Positions 1 through 8,143 of a stretch of DNA of 13,421 nt are shown here, in pieces. Origin of the DNA: Euperipatoides rowelli (Eukaryota > Onychophora > Udeonychophora > Euonychophora > Peripatopsidae). The stretch lies in NCBI GenBank assembly GCA_003024985.2, contig PXIH01S0037390.1; one strand, written 5' to 3'. The notes below the pieces were generated by a model. It made no database searches. It was not told where the DNA came from and saw only the letters and a list, made by a program, of their open reading frames with translations. The translations under genes and the position numbers were made by a program. How positions within the stretch are numbered: the stretch's first letter is position 1; the number at the start of each line of letters is the position of its first letter.

Positions 1-243
1 TTTGTGTTTAAAGAAGTGGTGATTAAGGGAAATATTAATAAATACTTTGTATTGAACAGTAGAACAAACCTAAGATCTCACAATTTTAATATAAAAATAC
101 CTATATTCAGAAGAGAAGTAAAAATCTGGAACAATCTCCCAAAGATGCTATTTGAAAATAATGGTACCGTATTTGGGAAGAAGTTGGAAAAATACTTGAG
201 AGAAAACCAAGATAATGTGATATGGGTTGTGGGGATGGGATGA
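1..243 (+). pseudogene. 3' end of a LINE reverse-transcriptase ORF (Jockey/CR1-like), cut by the window edge
   Basis: The open frame runs in from the left edge (the first codon belongs to the frame) and ends at a TGA at 241-243. The peptide has the usual order of a LINE ORF2 C-terminus: a basic Asn/Arg-rich stretch (SRTNLRSHNFNIKIPIFRR), then the hallmark KIWNNLP (about codons 41-47), then a short amphipathic tail (KKLEKYLREN). In Jockey, CR1 and L2 group elements this WN.LP motif lies near the protein's end, after the reverse-transcriptase and thumb domains. No catalytic residues are present because the enzyme core would lie to the left. Only about 80 residues can be seen, so the clade is uncertain and I cannot tell whether the copy is intact upstream. 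It is called a pseudogene because the other LINE copies here are broken; an intact copy is not excluded. Confidence 0.62.
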
Positions 244-459
244 GAGTGAAATTTGTGGTGAGAAGTAGCGGTATCTGTTAATAAACCTCTGAATTTCTTA
301 GCTAAAGCCTGGAAAAAATAATAGTGGAGGGTGGTATAGCGTAACTTCAAGATTAAGATAAATGTATAATAAAATACATATCTCACATAACGTAATGTTA
401 AAAAAGTGCATTAGATATTTACAAAATAATTAACATTATTGTGTGTGCATATTGTATAA
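244..459 (+). other. Probable LINE 3' UTR and AT-rich flank
   Basis: This stretch follows the stop of the LINE fragment directly. It starts with a G-rich segment (about 244-275) and passes into AT-rich DNA containing AATAAA-like words (near 281 and 368). It is reasonable to read the first part as the retrotransposon 3' UTR, but no simple-repeat tail or target duplication marks where it ends. No coding sequence is supported on either strand. Confidence 0.3.
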
Positions 460-501
460 TCAAGAATATCCTTACACTAGTCAAGAATATCATTACACTA
501 G
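460..501. repeat. Tandem duplication of a 21-bp unit (two copies)
   Basis: Two adjacent 21-bp units, 460-480 and 481-501, share the pattern tcaagaatatcNttacacta plus a final g and differ at one base (c versus a), a 20/21 match. The high identity suggests a fairly recent local duplication. No function is apparent. Confidence 0.85.
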
Positions 502-1160
502 TCAAATAAGCTAAAATATTTGGTTTATTTATCTTAGTAAACATGTAATGAGTAGTGTGCGGCAAATTAATTGGCAATGCATTCGCGAAATGTGAGCAGT
601 CTACCAAGTCATCGTCTAAATGTGCTACAAGCAATTTTTTTTTTATAAAGTAGGCTTAGCCTCTTGGAATGTGCTTTATATACATTCAACATTTTTTTTT
701 CTTTAAAAAAAACATATTAAAGATTTATAAATTTTGCATTTTGTATTTTAAATAATTTTAAAATAGAACAAATATTTTTTTTTTACTTTTATTCAGAAAT
801 AGGTGAACTGAAATGGCTAGTTATCTTGCTGTAAGTCCATCTATGCCTAAAATGTGTCATTATATATTATAATTCATCTGTGTCCAGGTTGCAACTTCTA
901 CTACACCAAGACATTATCCCTCCCTAATTCTTTGGATTCCAGATGTATTAGATGAGGGAAAGATAAAAAAATGCATTTTTGCTTCAAACAAGCTATATGG
1001 CAAAATATTTTACATTTTTATTCCCTAGTTTTAACATGCTCAAATAATGAGCCACATTTTAAGAATGGGCTTGTGCAGTAAGCCTGACATAGTAGACTGT
1101 AGCACAATCTTCAATATAATTATGAATACATAGACCATTATCCTTCCCATAATAAATTGA

Positions 1161-1280
1161 AAGAATATCTATTTATTACATTCTTGTGAAATAGTAACCA
1201 TGAATACAGCACTTGGTCACCACAATTCCTGTTCATATTTTAAAATAACTGTTTATTGCATTCTAGTGAAAGAGAACCCA
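1161..1280 (+). repeat. Diverged direct repeat with 80-bp spacing
   Basis: Segment 1161-1200 recurs at 1241-1280 with about 31 of 40 positions identical; the best-kept part is tttattRcattctWgtgaaa. Similarity continues weakly, since an aatacag follows each copy within about 25 bp. The pattern suggests an old tandem duplication of an 80-bp unit. No function is inferred. Confidence 0.55.
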
Positions 1281-2248
1281 CTAACGTAATCACCAATACA
1301 GTCATATTTGTTAAAATTATAGATCGTAAAAAAATTGCCCTAAACGATTTTTTAAAAAGCTCAGAATATTAGGTTTAAGTTTTTTTAAAAAAAAAATTAA
1401 ATATTTTTTTTGGTGATTTAAATCAAAAAGTGTGATTATGAATGTGACATGAGTCAAAATATTCAGGTGTATTGTTCATATTACTTTAATATTACGGTAT
1501 TTACACTTTATGGGTATTTTGTTGTGCTTTAGAAAAATTTCAAATATGATTAATTTTGTGTTGATCATCCTCCTTAAAAAAACGATTGTTTCAATTTCCC
1601 ATTCTAATGCCAGTCATATTTGGTTATTAGGTAAATAGGCTAGTCTCTTTTTTTGCAATAGAAATCTTGTTACAATAAATTTGCATTGACTACTGGTATA
1701 TTGTTTAATATTTTCTTTTATAGGGAAGACAGGTAAGTATTTGAAAACAATGTTGATATACACAAGTTTGAAAACTAGGTATACAATAGGTAACTTAAGT
1801 AAAAATATGTAACAATGAAGACTTATTTAATACTAAATAGAAGCTTGCTTTATGATAATTTTAAGTTTTAGAATTGTTTCTCAAAAGAGTTTGGATTAAA
1901 AATTTGCAATTTTTATCTTTAAATTAAAAAATAAATAGCCTAAAAGAAAATTGATCAAATAAGTTTCTAATCTTCAAGCTCATACGTCCATTTGCAATTT
2001 AGTCCACAAAGGTGAGTCTACTCTTATAGGCTATGTAAAAGCCTTTATTATTGGTAGATTCTTATTAAGTTTGTAATATACCGTACAACAATTTATGAAA
2101 ATTTATTAAACAAAACAAAAGAAAATAGTACAAAACCATCACAAACAATAGTACCGTACAGAATATCACAAAAAATGTTAAATATTTAGCTAATAATTTT
2201 AGTTTTTTACTTCACAATCTTAGGATACACAACTTATTCAATGAAGCC

Positions 2249-2256
2249 CATGCAAT
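2249..2256. repeat. Left 8-bp target site duplication of the hAT element
   Basis: CATGCAAT lies directly outside the left terminus CAGGGCTAG and is repeated exactly at 3093-3100, outside the right terminus. Eight-base duplications are characteristic of hAT superfamily insertion. Confidence 0.88.
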
Positions 2257-3092
2257 CAGGGCTAGAAATTAGAATTTTTTGGTGGTAGCCCACCGGACTA
2301 CCACTCTTAATGTACTAGTAGCCCGGGTGTTTTTGTTGTAGCCCAAATTTTCTATAGAAAACAATCCAAATAGAACATTTTTGCTTGTTTATTTTTTTAT
2401 TTTTTATTTTGATACATTCATAGTTGATGCCCTAAGTCTACAATAATTCTAATGCAGGTATTTTTTATTGGAAATAAAAATACAATCAATTGCCTGTTTT
2501 TGTATAAATTGAATTGTTAAAGNAATCATGAGTCAAATTTGCCATTAGGCTATAGCCAAATTCAAGTAGTCTTCACAAAGTTCACAGATGTACAGTAAGT
2601 TTAGACACTATTTTTATGATTTTTGCCTTACTGGAAAATAAAATTTTACAGAGTGCAGACTAATGTAAAACTAGTAGGCTATATTTTTTAATTTTACTCA
2701 ATTTTGATGCTACTTTATATAAAATTACAATAAACCCCGAAAGTCCAAAATAAAAATAATAGAAATTTTTTTTTGATCATAGGCCGTAGAAAAATGGTCT
2801 GAAATCCAGACGCTAGTACTCTATCATCTGGATCACAGACCAACCATTGTCCTTCAAATGATTTAAAAAAAAAAAAAGGATTTTATAGAAATTCTGTACA
2901 ATCCGAACAGCTCGACAGTCCGAACAGAGCTTTCTCCAGATTAAATTGGACTAGAGGAGTTTTACTTTTTTTTTTTTATTTTTATATATGTTTACCGGCA
3001 GCCTGACGGGCTACCTCTAAACTTGCAAGTAGTAGCCCAACCAATTAATTAGTAGCCTCAAGCTACTGAGCTACCACTAATTTCTGGCCCTG
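2257..3092. mobile_element. Non-autonomous hAT DNA transposon, 836 bp, complete
   Basis: The left end reads CAGGGCTAGAAATTAG. The right end, on the other strand, reads CAGGGCCAGAAATTAG, so the terminal inverted repeats match at 15 of 16 bases. Perfect 8-bp duplications (CATGCAAT) flank the element, which with the CAG start is diagnostic of the hAT superfamily. Both subterminal regions are crowded with GTAGCC or its complement (left about 2283-2344, right about 2999-3076), the arrangement to which hAT transposases bind in known elements. No transposase frame is present, so mobility would have needed an enzyme supplied elsewhere. The perfect target duplication and well-kept ends suggest a moderately young insertion. 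The interior is AT-rich, includes an N at 2523, and has a GC-richer block at 2790-2965. Confidence 0.88.
2790..2965 (-). mobile_element. Possible pogo/Tigger-like remnant nested in the hAT element
   Basis: On the minus strand this block begins near 2965 with a CCTCTAGTCCAATTTAATC stretch. It continues with two spaced GTTCGGA words, at 2919-2925 and about 2903-2909. This resembles the Tigger/pogo-type ends that contain AACCTC..TT.ATCCGGA and TTCGGAT. I find no clean terminal repeats and no TA duplication. It may equally be the native interior of the hAT element. Confidence 0.2.
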
Positions 3093-3100
3093 CATGCAAT
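3093..3100. repeat. Right 8-bp target site duplication of the hAT element
   Basis: CATGCAAT directly follows the right terminus CTGGCCCTG and is identical to the copy at 2249-2256. Confidence 0.88.
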
Positions 3101-4269
3101 AGAGATTGAAATAAAAAGCTGTGCACTGACTTAATCAGTTTCAGTTTATCATGCACGTGAGCAAACATTCTATTGGGTTATCGCAATACCTTTAGACCCA
3201 CATATTGATGTGGTGAATTTAAAAAATATTAATAAATAAAATTTTAACCTAATTTTTTTTTACAATGTCATAAATAATAAGGTAGGCCTATACCTATTTA
3301 GGAAAACTTCTGAAGCTAGACAACTTGGGAAGTTTTAATTAAAGATTTATGCAATAAAAGAGAGGAACAAGAGTCCACTGGACTCACCTTATGAGCTTGA
3401 GGGTTAATCTGATTTTAGTCAAACAGTTTTGGGATGCTAGGAACTTTTTGCATTTAACAAAATTCCTTCAATGTTAAACTTATTCTATTTATACTGACAG
3501 CACGAGTTTAAAATAAGGTTATTAGAAATAATTAATGATTTACACTCCATCTGGACTAAATGTATATCACTTTTGGTAATGATATTTTCTGTGTGGGAAC
3601 TTATTAATTACATTTTGTTTTTCAACATGAAATTGCTGGGTTTTTTTTTTTAAAAATGTAAAAAAAAATTGGATGTTTTCTTTTAATTAGTTGTCTTTTT
3701 AATAAAAAAATGTGTCATCTGTAATAATAAGTAACATATGCCGATTTAAGAATAAAACTATTGAAAAGAGCGATTTCATTATCTTATCATTTGGAAAATT
3801 TTGAATTTTCTAAGATGAAATTACTGCACAGTGTATTAATATAAAATTAGTATGGTGAATTAAGTTGAATAATATGATTTAACATAAAAGTTAATGAAAA
3901 AGAAATAGACTTTTGATTGTAATCTTCATTTGACTATTCTGTAATAAAGAAGATTTTTAGCCTAAAAGTACACTTTTTAAAATATGCTTGTTGTATTTTC
4001 TTTAATTTTATTCATTATTTATGCAATATTTTCTTGTCTTTATTTTCAAATCATAAACCAGTTTTATCTCTATTCATTAGGCTACTTTTTGTATTGCAGT
4101 AGACTTAAATTTATTAATTCTATTTTATTTTTTATTTTTACTCATTGTAAATTGTATCTAATCTTTCTTCCATGTGAGGTGTGGTGATATGCAAACACAA
4201 ATTTTAAATGAAAATAGGATGAGAGTTTCTGTTAAAAAATGTAAGACTTCACAAAATTACTAAAAAGCA
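3101..4269. other. AT-rich DNA without recognisable genes
   Basis: This stretch holds homopolymer-rich low-complexity DNA, a TAGGCCTA word at 3283, TAGCCTA at 3958 and TAGGCTA at 4078. At 3371-3385 there is a 15-bp perfect palindrome about a central base (GAGTCCA C TGGACTC). A 67-codon open frame at 3984-4187 encodes only Phe, Leu, Ile and Tyr-rich residues and is most simply a by-product of AT richness. No transposon termini, RNA genes or exons are supported. Confidence 0.55.
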
Positions 4270-4345
4270 CAGGCTCGGACTGGAATGTAAAATCGGCACT
4301 GTTATTTTCACAAAAAACTGGCCCTTAAAAAAAGGTTGGAAGGTT
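4270..4345 (+). mobile_element. Possible single end of a second hAT family
   Basis: The segment begins CAGGCTCGGACTGG and is followed after about 50 bp by an ACTGGCCC. From memory of such families, CAGG(C/A)TCGGACTGG is the terminus of common animal hAT elements whose other end reads CCAGTCCGAGCCTG. That partner end is not seen in the window, so this would be a truncated copy. The call rests on one 14-base similarity and is tentative. Confidence 0.35.
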
Positions 4346-4360
4346 ATAAATCTTACATAG

Positions 4361-4364
4361 TTAA
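4361..4364. repeat. TTAA target site duplication (left), piggyBac-like
   Basis: TTAA lies directly before the terminus CCCTGCAGTC and is repeated at 5337-5340 after the right terminus. TTAA duplication is the signature of the piggyBac superfamily. Confidence 0.8.
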
Positions 4365-5336
4365 CCCTGCAGTCATCGCGGTCAGAAAGTTACACGAGTA
4401 GTCGCGGTGTATCTGTGAGATACGTGTAGTCTATATACAGGTATAAAAAAACTTAAATAGTATTTTTTTGTTCTATTTTTTATCAGGAATTTTTAAAAAA
4501 ATCCAACAAACAGATTTTTATTTTCTGAATTATTTTCAATATGTCTGCAAACAGTAATCATTACAGCTTGTATTTACAGTAGCCTATGTTCAAACAATAC
4601 ATAATGTTAAATATTTCAAAATCTTATAACAGCTAGAAAAAATTGAAATAGTATTTTTTGTTCTATTTTTTATCAGGAATTTTAATATACAAAAAAAAAT
4701 CCAACAAACAAATTTTCTTTTATGATTATTTTCTAAATTATGTCGGTAGCCTATTCATTGCGCTTGTTATTTACTGTATACAAATCATACATTGTTAAAT
4801 ATTTCAAAATCTATAACAGCTAGAAAAAAACTTAAATAGGCTAGTATTTTTTTGTTCTATTTTTTATTACGAATTTTAATATAAGCCTACTGGTGTATAA
4901 AAAAAAATCCAACAAACAGATTTTTTTTTATGAATTAATTTCTAAATGTCGGCTATAAAAAAAAGAAAAAAGCCATTTCTTCTTAAATTTTCCATTGCTG
5001 TTTCTCTGTCGTGGGAGATAGAATTTTCTGGTTTTGATTTTTGAAATCTGCATTAAATTCTTATTTAAAAAATGTATAAATTTATTCCTATATGTTTTAT
5101 AATATTTGAATTACGCTACCTGAAAAAAATACTTACGTGAGTCGTCGCGGTGTATCTGACAGATAAAATCAAAGGAAATAAATATATCTTGCCGTCACAA
5201 CGCCAACTAATTGATATGAAAAAACTCATTAATTTAGGAGCATTAAAGGCTGTTTAATATTCTAGCTCAGCACATTAACTAGAAATTAATTTTTGAAAAT
5301 TAATTGTATCTCACAGATACCGCAATGACTGTAGGA
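4365..5336. mobile_element. Non-autonomous piggyBac-like element, 972 bp
   Basis: The left end reads CCCTGCAGTCATCGCGGT. The right end, on the complementary strand, reads TCCTACAGTCATTGCGGT, a 15/18 match, and TTAA flanks both ends. A CCY start next to TTAA is typical of the piggyBac superfamily. A GTCGCGGTGTATCTG motif lies just inside the left end (4401-4415) and is repeated in the same orientation near the right end (5144-5158). An inverted GTATCTCACAGATACCGC lies at the right terminus, so the subterminal sites form a mixed direct and inverted set. There is no transposase frame. The interior carries three copies of a roughly 190-bp unit, listed separately. The mutated right terminus suggests a copy that is no longer young. 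Confidence 0.78.
4442..4950 (+). repeat. Three tandem copies of a ~190-bp unit inside the piggyBac-like element
   Basis: The anchor word ttgttctattttttat recurs at about 4469, 4669 and 4853, giving periods of 200 and 184 bp. Each copy runs on to gaattt, then an A-run, then atccaacaaaca. The first two copies end with tgttaaatatttcaaaatc and an AACAGCTAGAA junction; the third is truncated near 4950. The copies differ mainly by small indels. Several of these are GGCTA or GCCTA insertions at a TA: copy 3 has one at 4839-4843, copy 1 near 4582-4586 and copy 2 near 4749-4753. That makes this array an internal clock for the TAGGCTA words discussed in the findings. Confidence 0.85.
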
Positions 5337-5340
5337 TTAA
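5337..5340. repeat. TTAA target site duplication (right), piggyBac-like
   Basis: TTAA directly follows the right terminus GACTGTAGGA and pairs with the copy at 4361-4364. Confidence 0.78.
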
Positions 5341-6468
5341 ATATAATAAATTAAAATATTATTTAGGCTATTTTACTTTAATAAATACTTTGATACAATT
5401 AGCCTACTCTTATTTCTTAGTACTTTTGGACAAATTATATGCTGTTAGGGTATATTTTTGTACATAACAATGGAAATAAAATAGAAAATTAACACATATT
5501 GCTAAGATTGTATAATAAAGTGAATAGTTAAAGGTTTTTTTTAAAATTTAACTTATCGTAATTGTTTCACACATCACTGCACTTGGAACAACCTTCAAAC
5601 CATTAAACTTAATACATAAGGTAGGCTATTAGCTACTTGTGGAGCGATCACAACACCGCACATCTGTCGGTAAGGGTACTGTGGTGCTAAGTCTATATAT
5701 TTCAAAAATTAAAATATATTTCTAAGAGGTTTAAGGTTGCCCCAGGTCATGTACCAAATCTGTATTGACCATTTAGGATTTAAATAAACAAAATCAATTC
5801 AAGGCTAACTTTTCAATAAATAAAGCTATAGTTTATCATGAATTTTTTTGGTTTAATTCTTCGTTTCAGAAAATGCTTTAAATATTTTTTAATCTAAATT
5901 ATAGCTTTAATAAACTGGTCATTGCTATTCTTCAGTTTTCTGTATTACTGCATATCTGTATAAATCTGTTGGCTACATAATTAACAAAATTATGTAGGCT
6001 TACATCATTTAATATGTTTTTAGGAGNCAAATATGTAACAAACAGATTTATAATTATGCTATTTATATACATTTGTCAAGAATCTTAGGTCTCCACTGCT
6101 ACTCTAGAGCATCCTTACTTATAAGACAAAGTAAAAATTAATTTGATTTATATGTATTGAATGATACATGTACAGTATTTGCTAACAATTTATGGATAGT
6201 ATTTTTCTTAATTTTTTTTTTTTACAAGTATTAATTTGATAAGTAGTCATCATTTGAAGGACTAGTCCGTTCCTTTAAAGCAGAAATAATATTTATTTTT
6301 CAATATTTTTTTTTTACTTTCTTAGGTGAAGGTAATCACATTATTATAGATTTACATTGTCTGACCATTTCATCCATTACCAACAGTATAACCTTAAAAA
6401 ATTTTTCATCAAATAAAATAATGCTGTCAAATTTATTAATGCATAAACATTCAAATTAATTTAACTCA
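5341..6468. other. AT-rich DNA without recognisable genes
   Basis: Contents are TAGGCTA/TAGCCTA words at 5364, 5400 and 5622, a less AT-rich island at about 5640-5695 that matches nothing I recognise, and an N at 6027. There is also a loose inverted repeat around a taaagctata core: arms 5816-5834 and 5896-5914 match at about 15 of 19 positions. That could be a short folded element but has no clear terminus. No coding sequence or RNA gene is supported. Confidence 0.5.
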
Positions 6469-6526
6469 CAATACCAAGAAAGAAATCAATATTAATTAGT
6501 TAATATTGAGTTCTGTCTTGGTATTG
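6469..6526. repeat. Near-perfect 58-bp palindrome (27-bp arms, 4-nt loop)
   Basis: The left arm 6469-6495 begins CAATACCAAGA and ends CAATATTAA. The right arm 6500-6526 is its reverse complement at 25 of 27 positions. The loop is TTAG (6496-6499). A transcript would fold into one long hairpin and the DNA could extrude a cruciform. Arms of this length are not expected by chance even at this base composition. It could be a tiny foldback element, a replication template-switch product, or an unrecognised hairpin RNA. The 4-nt loop and lack of flanking pairing argue against an ordinary microRNA precursor. Confidence 0.85.
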
Positions 6527-6749
6527 TTAATTATTCAGACAAAAAAAGATATAATAAAAATTGAAAATGATTATTATAGTGCTATAAGAAAACCAACCCG
6601 GGATTTTCAGAAGTTGAATTATTGAACAAGATTTCAAAGAATTAATGCTTTTCCGCCATTTCGAAACAATTACCTATTCATGTTTAAAAACATAGTATTA
6701 TAAATTAATGTTGATAGACTATATTTTATAAACATGAAATACTATAGTA
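6527..6749. other. Short AT-rich spacer with a weak inverted repeat
   Basis: The segment separates the palindrome from the TA-flanked element. Around 6675-6690 and 6729-6744 a tattcatgtttaaaa-like word occurs in opposite orientations, spaced about 40 bp apart. The match is imperfect and AT-rich, so I assign no function. Confidence 0.3.
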
Positions 6750-6758
6750 CCATAGAAT

Positions 6759-7368
6759 GCCGACCAAGAGTGGCCCACCAAACAAGGGCATCCCCCCTAT
6801 TTCTTGTCAAAATATAGGTAGCCTATATAGAGCCATCGCTGAACAACAGCACCATCACTGCACTTTGACTTGTTTATCACTCGGAAGGAAATCCAAGGGC
6901 TATCCAAGCAAGGGTTCCCCCCCCCCCACAGATTTTTGCTTAATTTTACCTTAGCTATGGTTCAGGACAGTGTATTCTTGCAAGAGCGCCATGTAAAAAT
7001 TTTCATGTCACCATCAGACATTATTATGCTGTGATGACATTTTTATGTGTGTTTTACGTCATATTGGTAAATATAGCTTCTGTAAATAACGTTGAATCCT
7101 CATAAACAGAATGAAGGAGGCCTGTAAATTAAAAAGTGAAAGTTTTAACTTAGATGGCACAACCTTTATTGATGTGTGACATCATGTTTTAGTGTGTACC
7201 AGCCAATTTCCTAAAGTTTTGGTAAACATGTCCAAGCAAGGGCGCCATTTTGGAAAACAATCTTTTTAAGGAATTCTGATTGTATCCAAGCAAGAGTGCC
7301 TTGTCAGTTTTGCAATGCATTGTGGTAAATCTAAGGTTTACTAGCATGAAGCCGAACAAGAGCGCTCC
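6759..7368 (+). repeat. At least seven dispersed copies of a CCAAGCAAGRGCGCC-like motif
   Basis: Same-strand copies lie near 6759 (gccgaccaagagtggcc), 6778 (ccaaacaagggcatcc), 6903 (tccaagcaagggttcc), 6977 (ttgcaagagcgcc), 7231 (tccaagcaagggcgcc), 7285 (tccaagcaagagtgcc) and 7351 (gccgaacaagagcgctcc). An inverted copy forms the right terminus at 7404-7424. The spacing is irregular, so this is not a plain tandem array. The copies nearest the ends share GCCGA with the terminal repeat, suggesting that the terminal repeat and the internal motif are one family of binding sites. Confidence 0.75.
6917..6927 (+). repeat. C11 homopolymer
   Basis: Eleven consecutive C directly follow an AAGGGTT inside the motif-rich element. 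In such AT-rich DNA this stands out. It follows one copy of the CAAGRG motif, where other copies have GCGCC, so it may be an expanded motif end. Confidence 0.8.
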
Positions 7369-7434
7369 CTCCTCCCCATTTCCTCCAAAACGAATGATAA
7401 TAGCGCATGCGCCCTTTCTCGGCATTTTACAGTA

Positions 7435-8143
7435 GAGAACATAAATTCAGATAATGGAAAATTAAAAAAATAACAGCATCATAAAGTAGATAAGTAGAAA
7501 CCTTTTTTTCTTTCTACTAGCCTACACCACTAAAGAGTAGACAGTGTGTAGCCTATAGTTATTATACAGCATAGGCTATACGTTACATACACAGATAATT
7601 AGAACTTATTTTACTTGTTTTTGGAAAACTTGAGAATTACTATACCACTTATCAAATTACATGGTTAATTATTTGAAATAAGTTTTACAGGAAAAAAAAA
7701 AGATGGATATTAATTTAGAATAAAAATAAGGCAACAAAACTTTCAAAATTAAAAACTAAGTTTCTATACTTTTGTTAGTGTTATGATCGTCTGAGAGAAA
7801 TTTATTTATTTAGCCTATATCAAATTGATTCAAATTTTTTCTAGAATGTTTTACTATAAATAAATGGTATGCCTATTATCCTAAATTCAAATCCATCCCT
7901 CCGTTAATAACCCACATCTATAGGTACAATTTCTAGAAAATAATTAACCTAACAAAATGTTAATATTAGTGAGTAGAATAAAACAAAAAAATGTTTTTCT
8001 TTTCATCACTTCCTCTAACCCTTAGCATTTCCAATATTTCTTATGGAAAATTTATGTTTGCACTACATGTTTTTTGTTTTACTTGCTGTTTTCCAAGAAC
8101 TCCCCCTCCCCCATATAAATCAAGAATTAACTGTATACATACT
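7435..8143. other. AT-rich DNA without recognisable genes
   Basis: Three TAGGCTA/TAGCCTA words crowd into 7518-7578, and another lies at 7811. A 78-codon open frame starts at 7991 with a hydrophobic, Phe- and Ser-rich beginning. It continues through the boundary of the hAT-like element at 8144 without a recognisable domain, so I do not call it a gene. Confidence 0.5.

Larger units (their letters stand above)
502..2256. other. AT-rich DNA without recognisable genes
   Basis: Apart from the direct repeat listed at 1161-1280, this 1.7-kb stretch holds poly-A/T runs (for example 1381-1401), scattered TAGGCTA/TAGCCTA words (1636, 1936, 2027) and TACNGTA words (1493, 2079, 2152). The open frames are short and rich in Phe, Leu, Ile and Tyr, as expected of random AT-rich DNA. 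I see no domain, splice pattern, RNA gene or transposon terminus that I can defend. Confidence 0.6.
6750..7432. mobile_element. Probable TA-flanked non-autonomous DNA element, 683 bp
   Basis: Left end 6750 reads CCATAGAATGCCGA and right end 7432, on the other strand, reads CTGTAAAATGCCGA. They match at 11 of 14 bases, and at 13 of 16 if the flanking TA is counted. TA precedes the left end (6748-6749) and follows the right end (7433-7434), consistent with a Tc1/mariner-type TA duplication. The block is clearly less AT-rich than its surroundings. It contains repeated CAAGRGCGCC motifs, listed separately. No transposase is encoded: the small frames starting at the two ATGCCG sites are explained by the terminal repeats containing an ATG. 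The superfamily call is inference, because TA is a weak boundary in AT-rich DNA. Confidence 0.5.

Noticed and set aside
78-386. 102-codon minus-strand frame opposite the first LINE fragment
   Set aside because: It lies antisense to a recognisable RT C-terminus and has no recognisable feature of its own, so it is a shadow frame.
419-634. 71-codon minus-strand frame
   Set aside because: It runs through the 21-bp tandem duplication, so part of the peptide is a repeat translation, and no family is recognised.
3984-4187. 67-codon open frame with a hydrophobic, membrane-like sequence
   Set aside because: The Phe, Leu, Ile and Tyr content follows from AT-rich DNA; there is no domain, no context and no conserved neighbour.
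5640-5695. GC-richer island considered as a tRNA or SINE head
   Set aside because: No A/B box pair or cloverleaf could be found, and no repeat tail follows.
2848-6262. Shared 14-mer ATCATTTGAAGGAC in opposite orientation at about 2849-2862 and 6249-6262
   Set aside because: A single 14-base match is close to chance for a 13-kb AT-rich window, and the flanks do not align.
6985-7060. Possible hairpin around ATGTCACCATCAG and CTGTGATGACAT
   Set aside because: The pairing needs several mismatches and lies inside the motif-rich element; it is not strong enough to call a structured RNA.
6757-7425. Two small frames starting at ATGCCG, one on each strand
   Set aside because: Both start codons come from the ATGCCGA inverted terminal repeat of one mobile element; the peptides have no domain.
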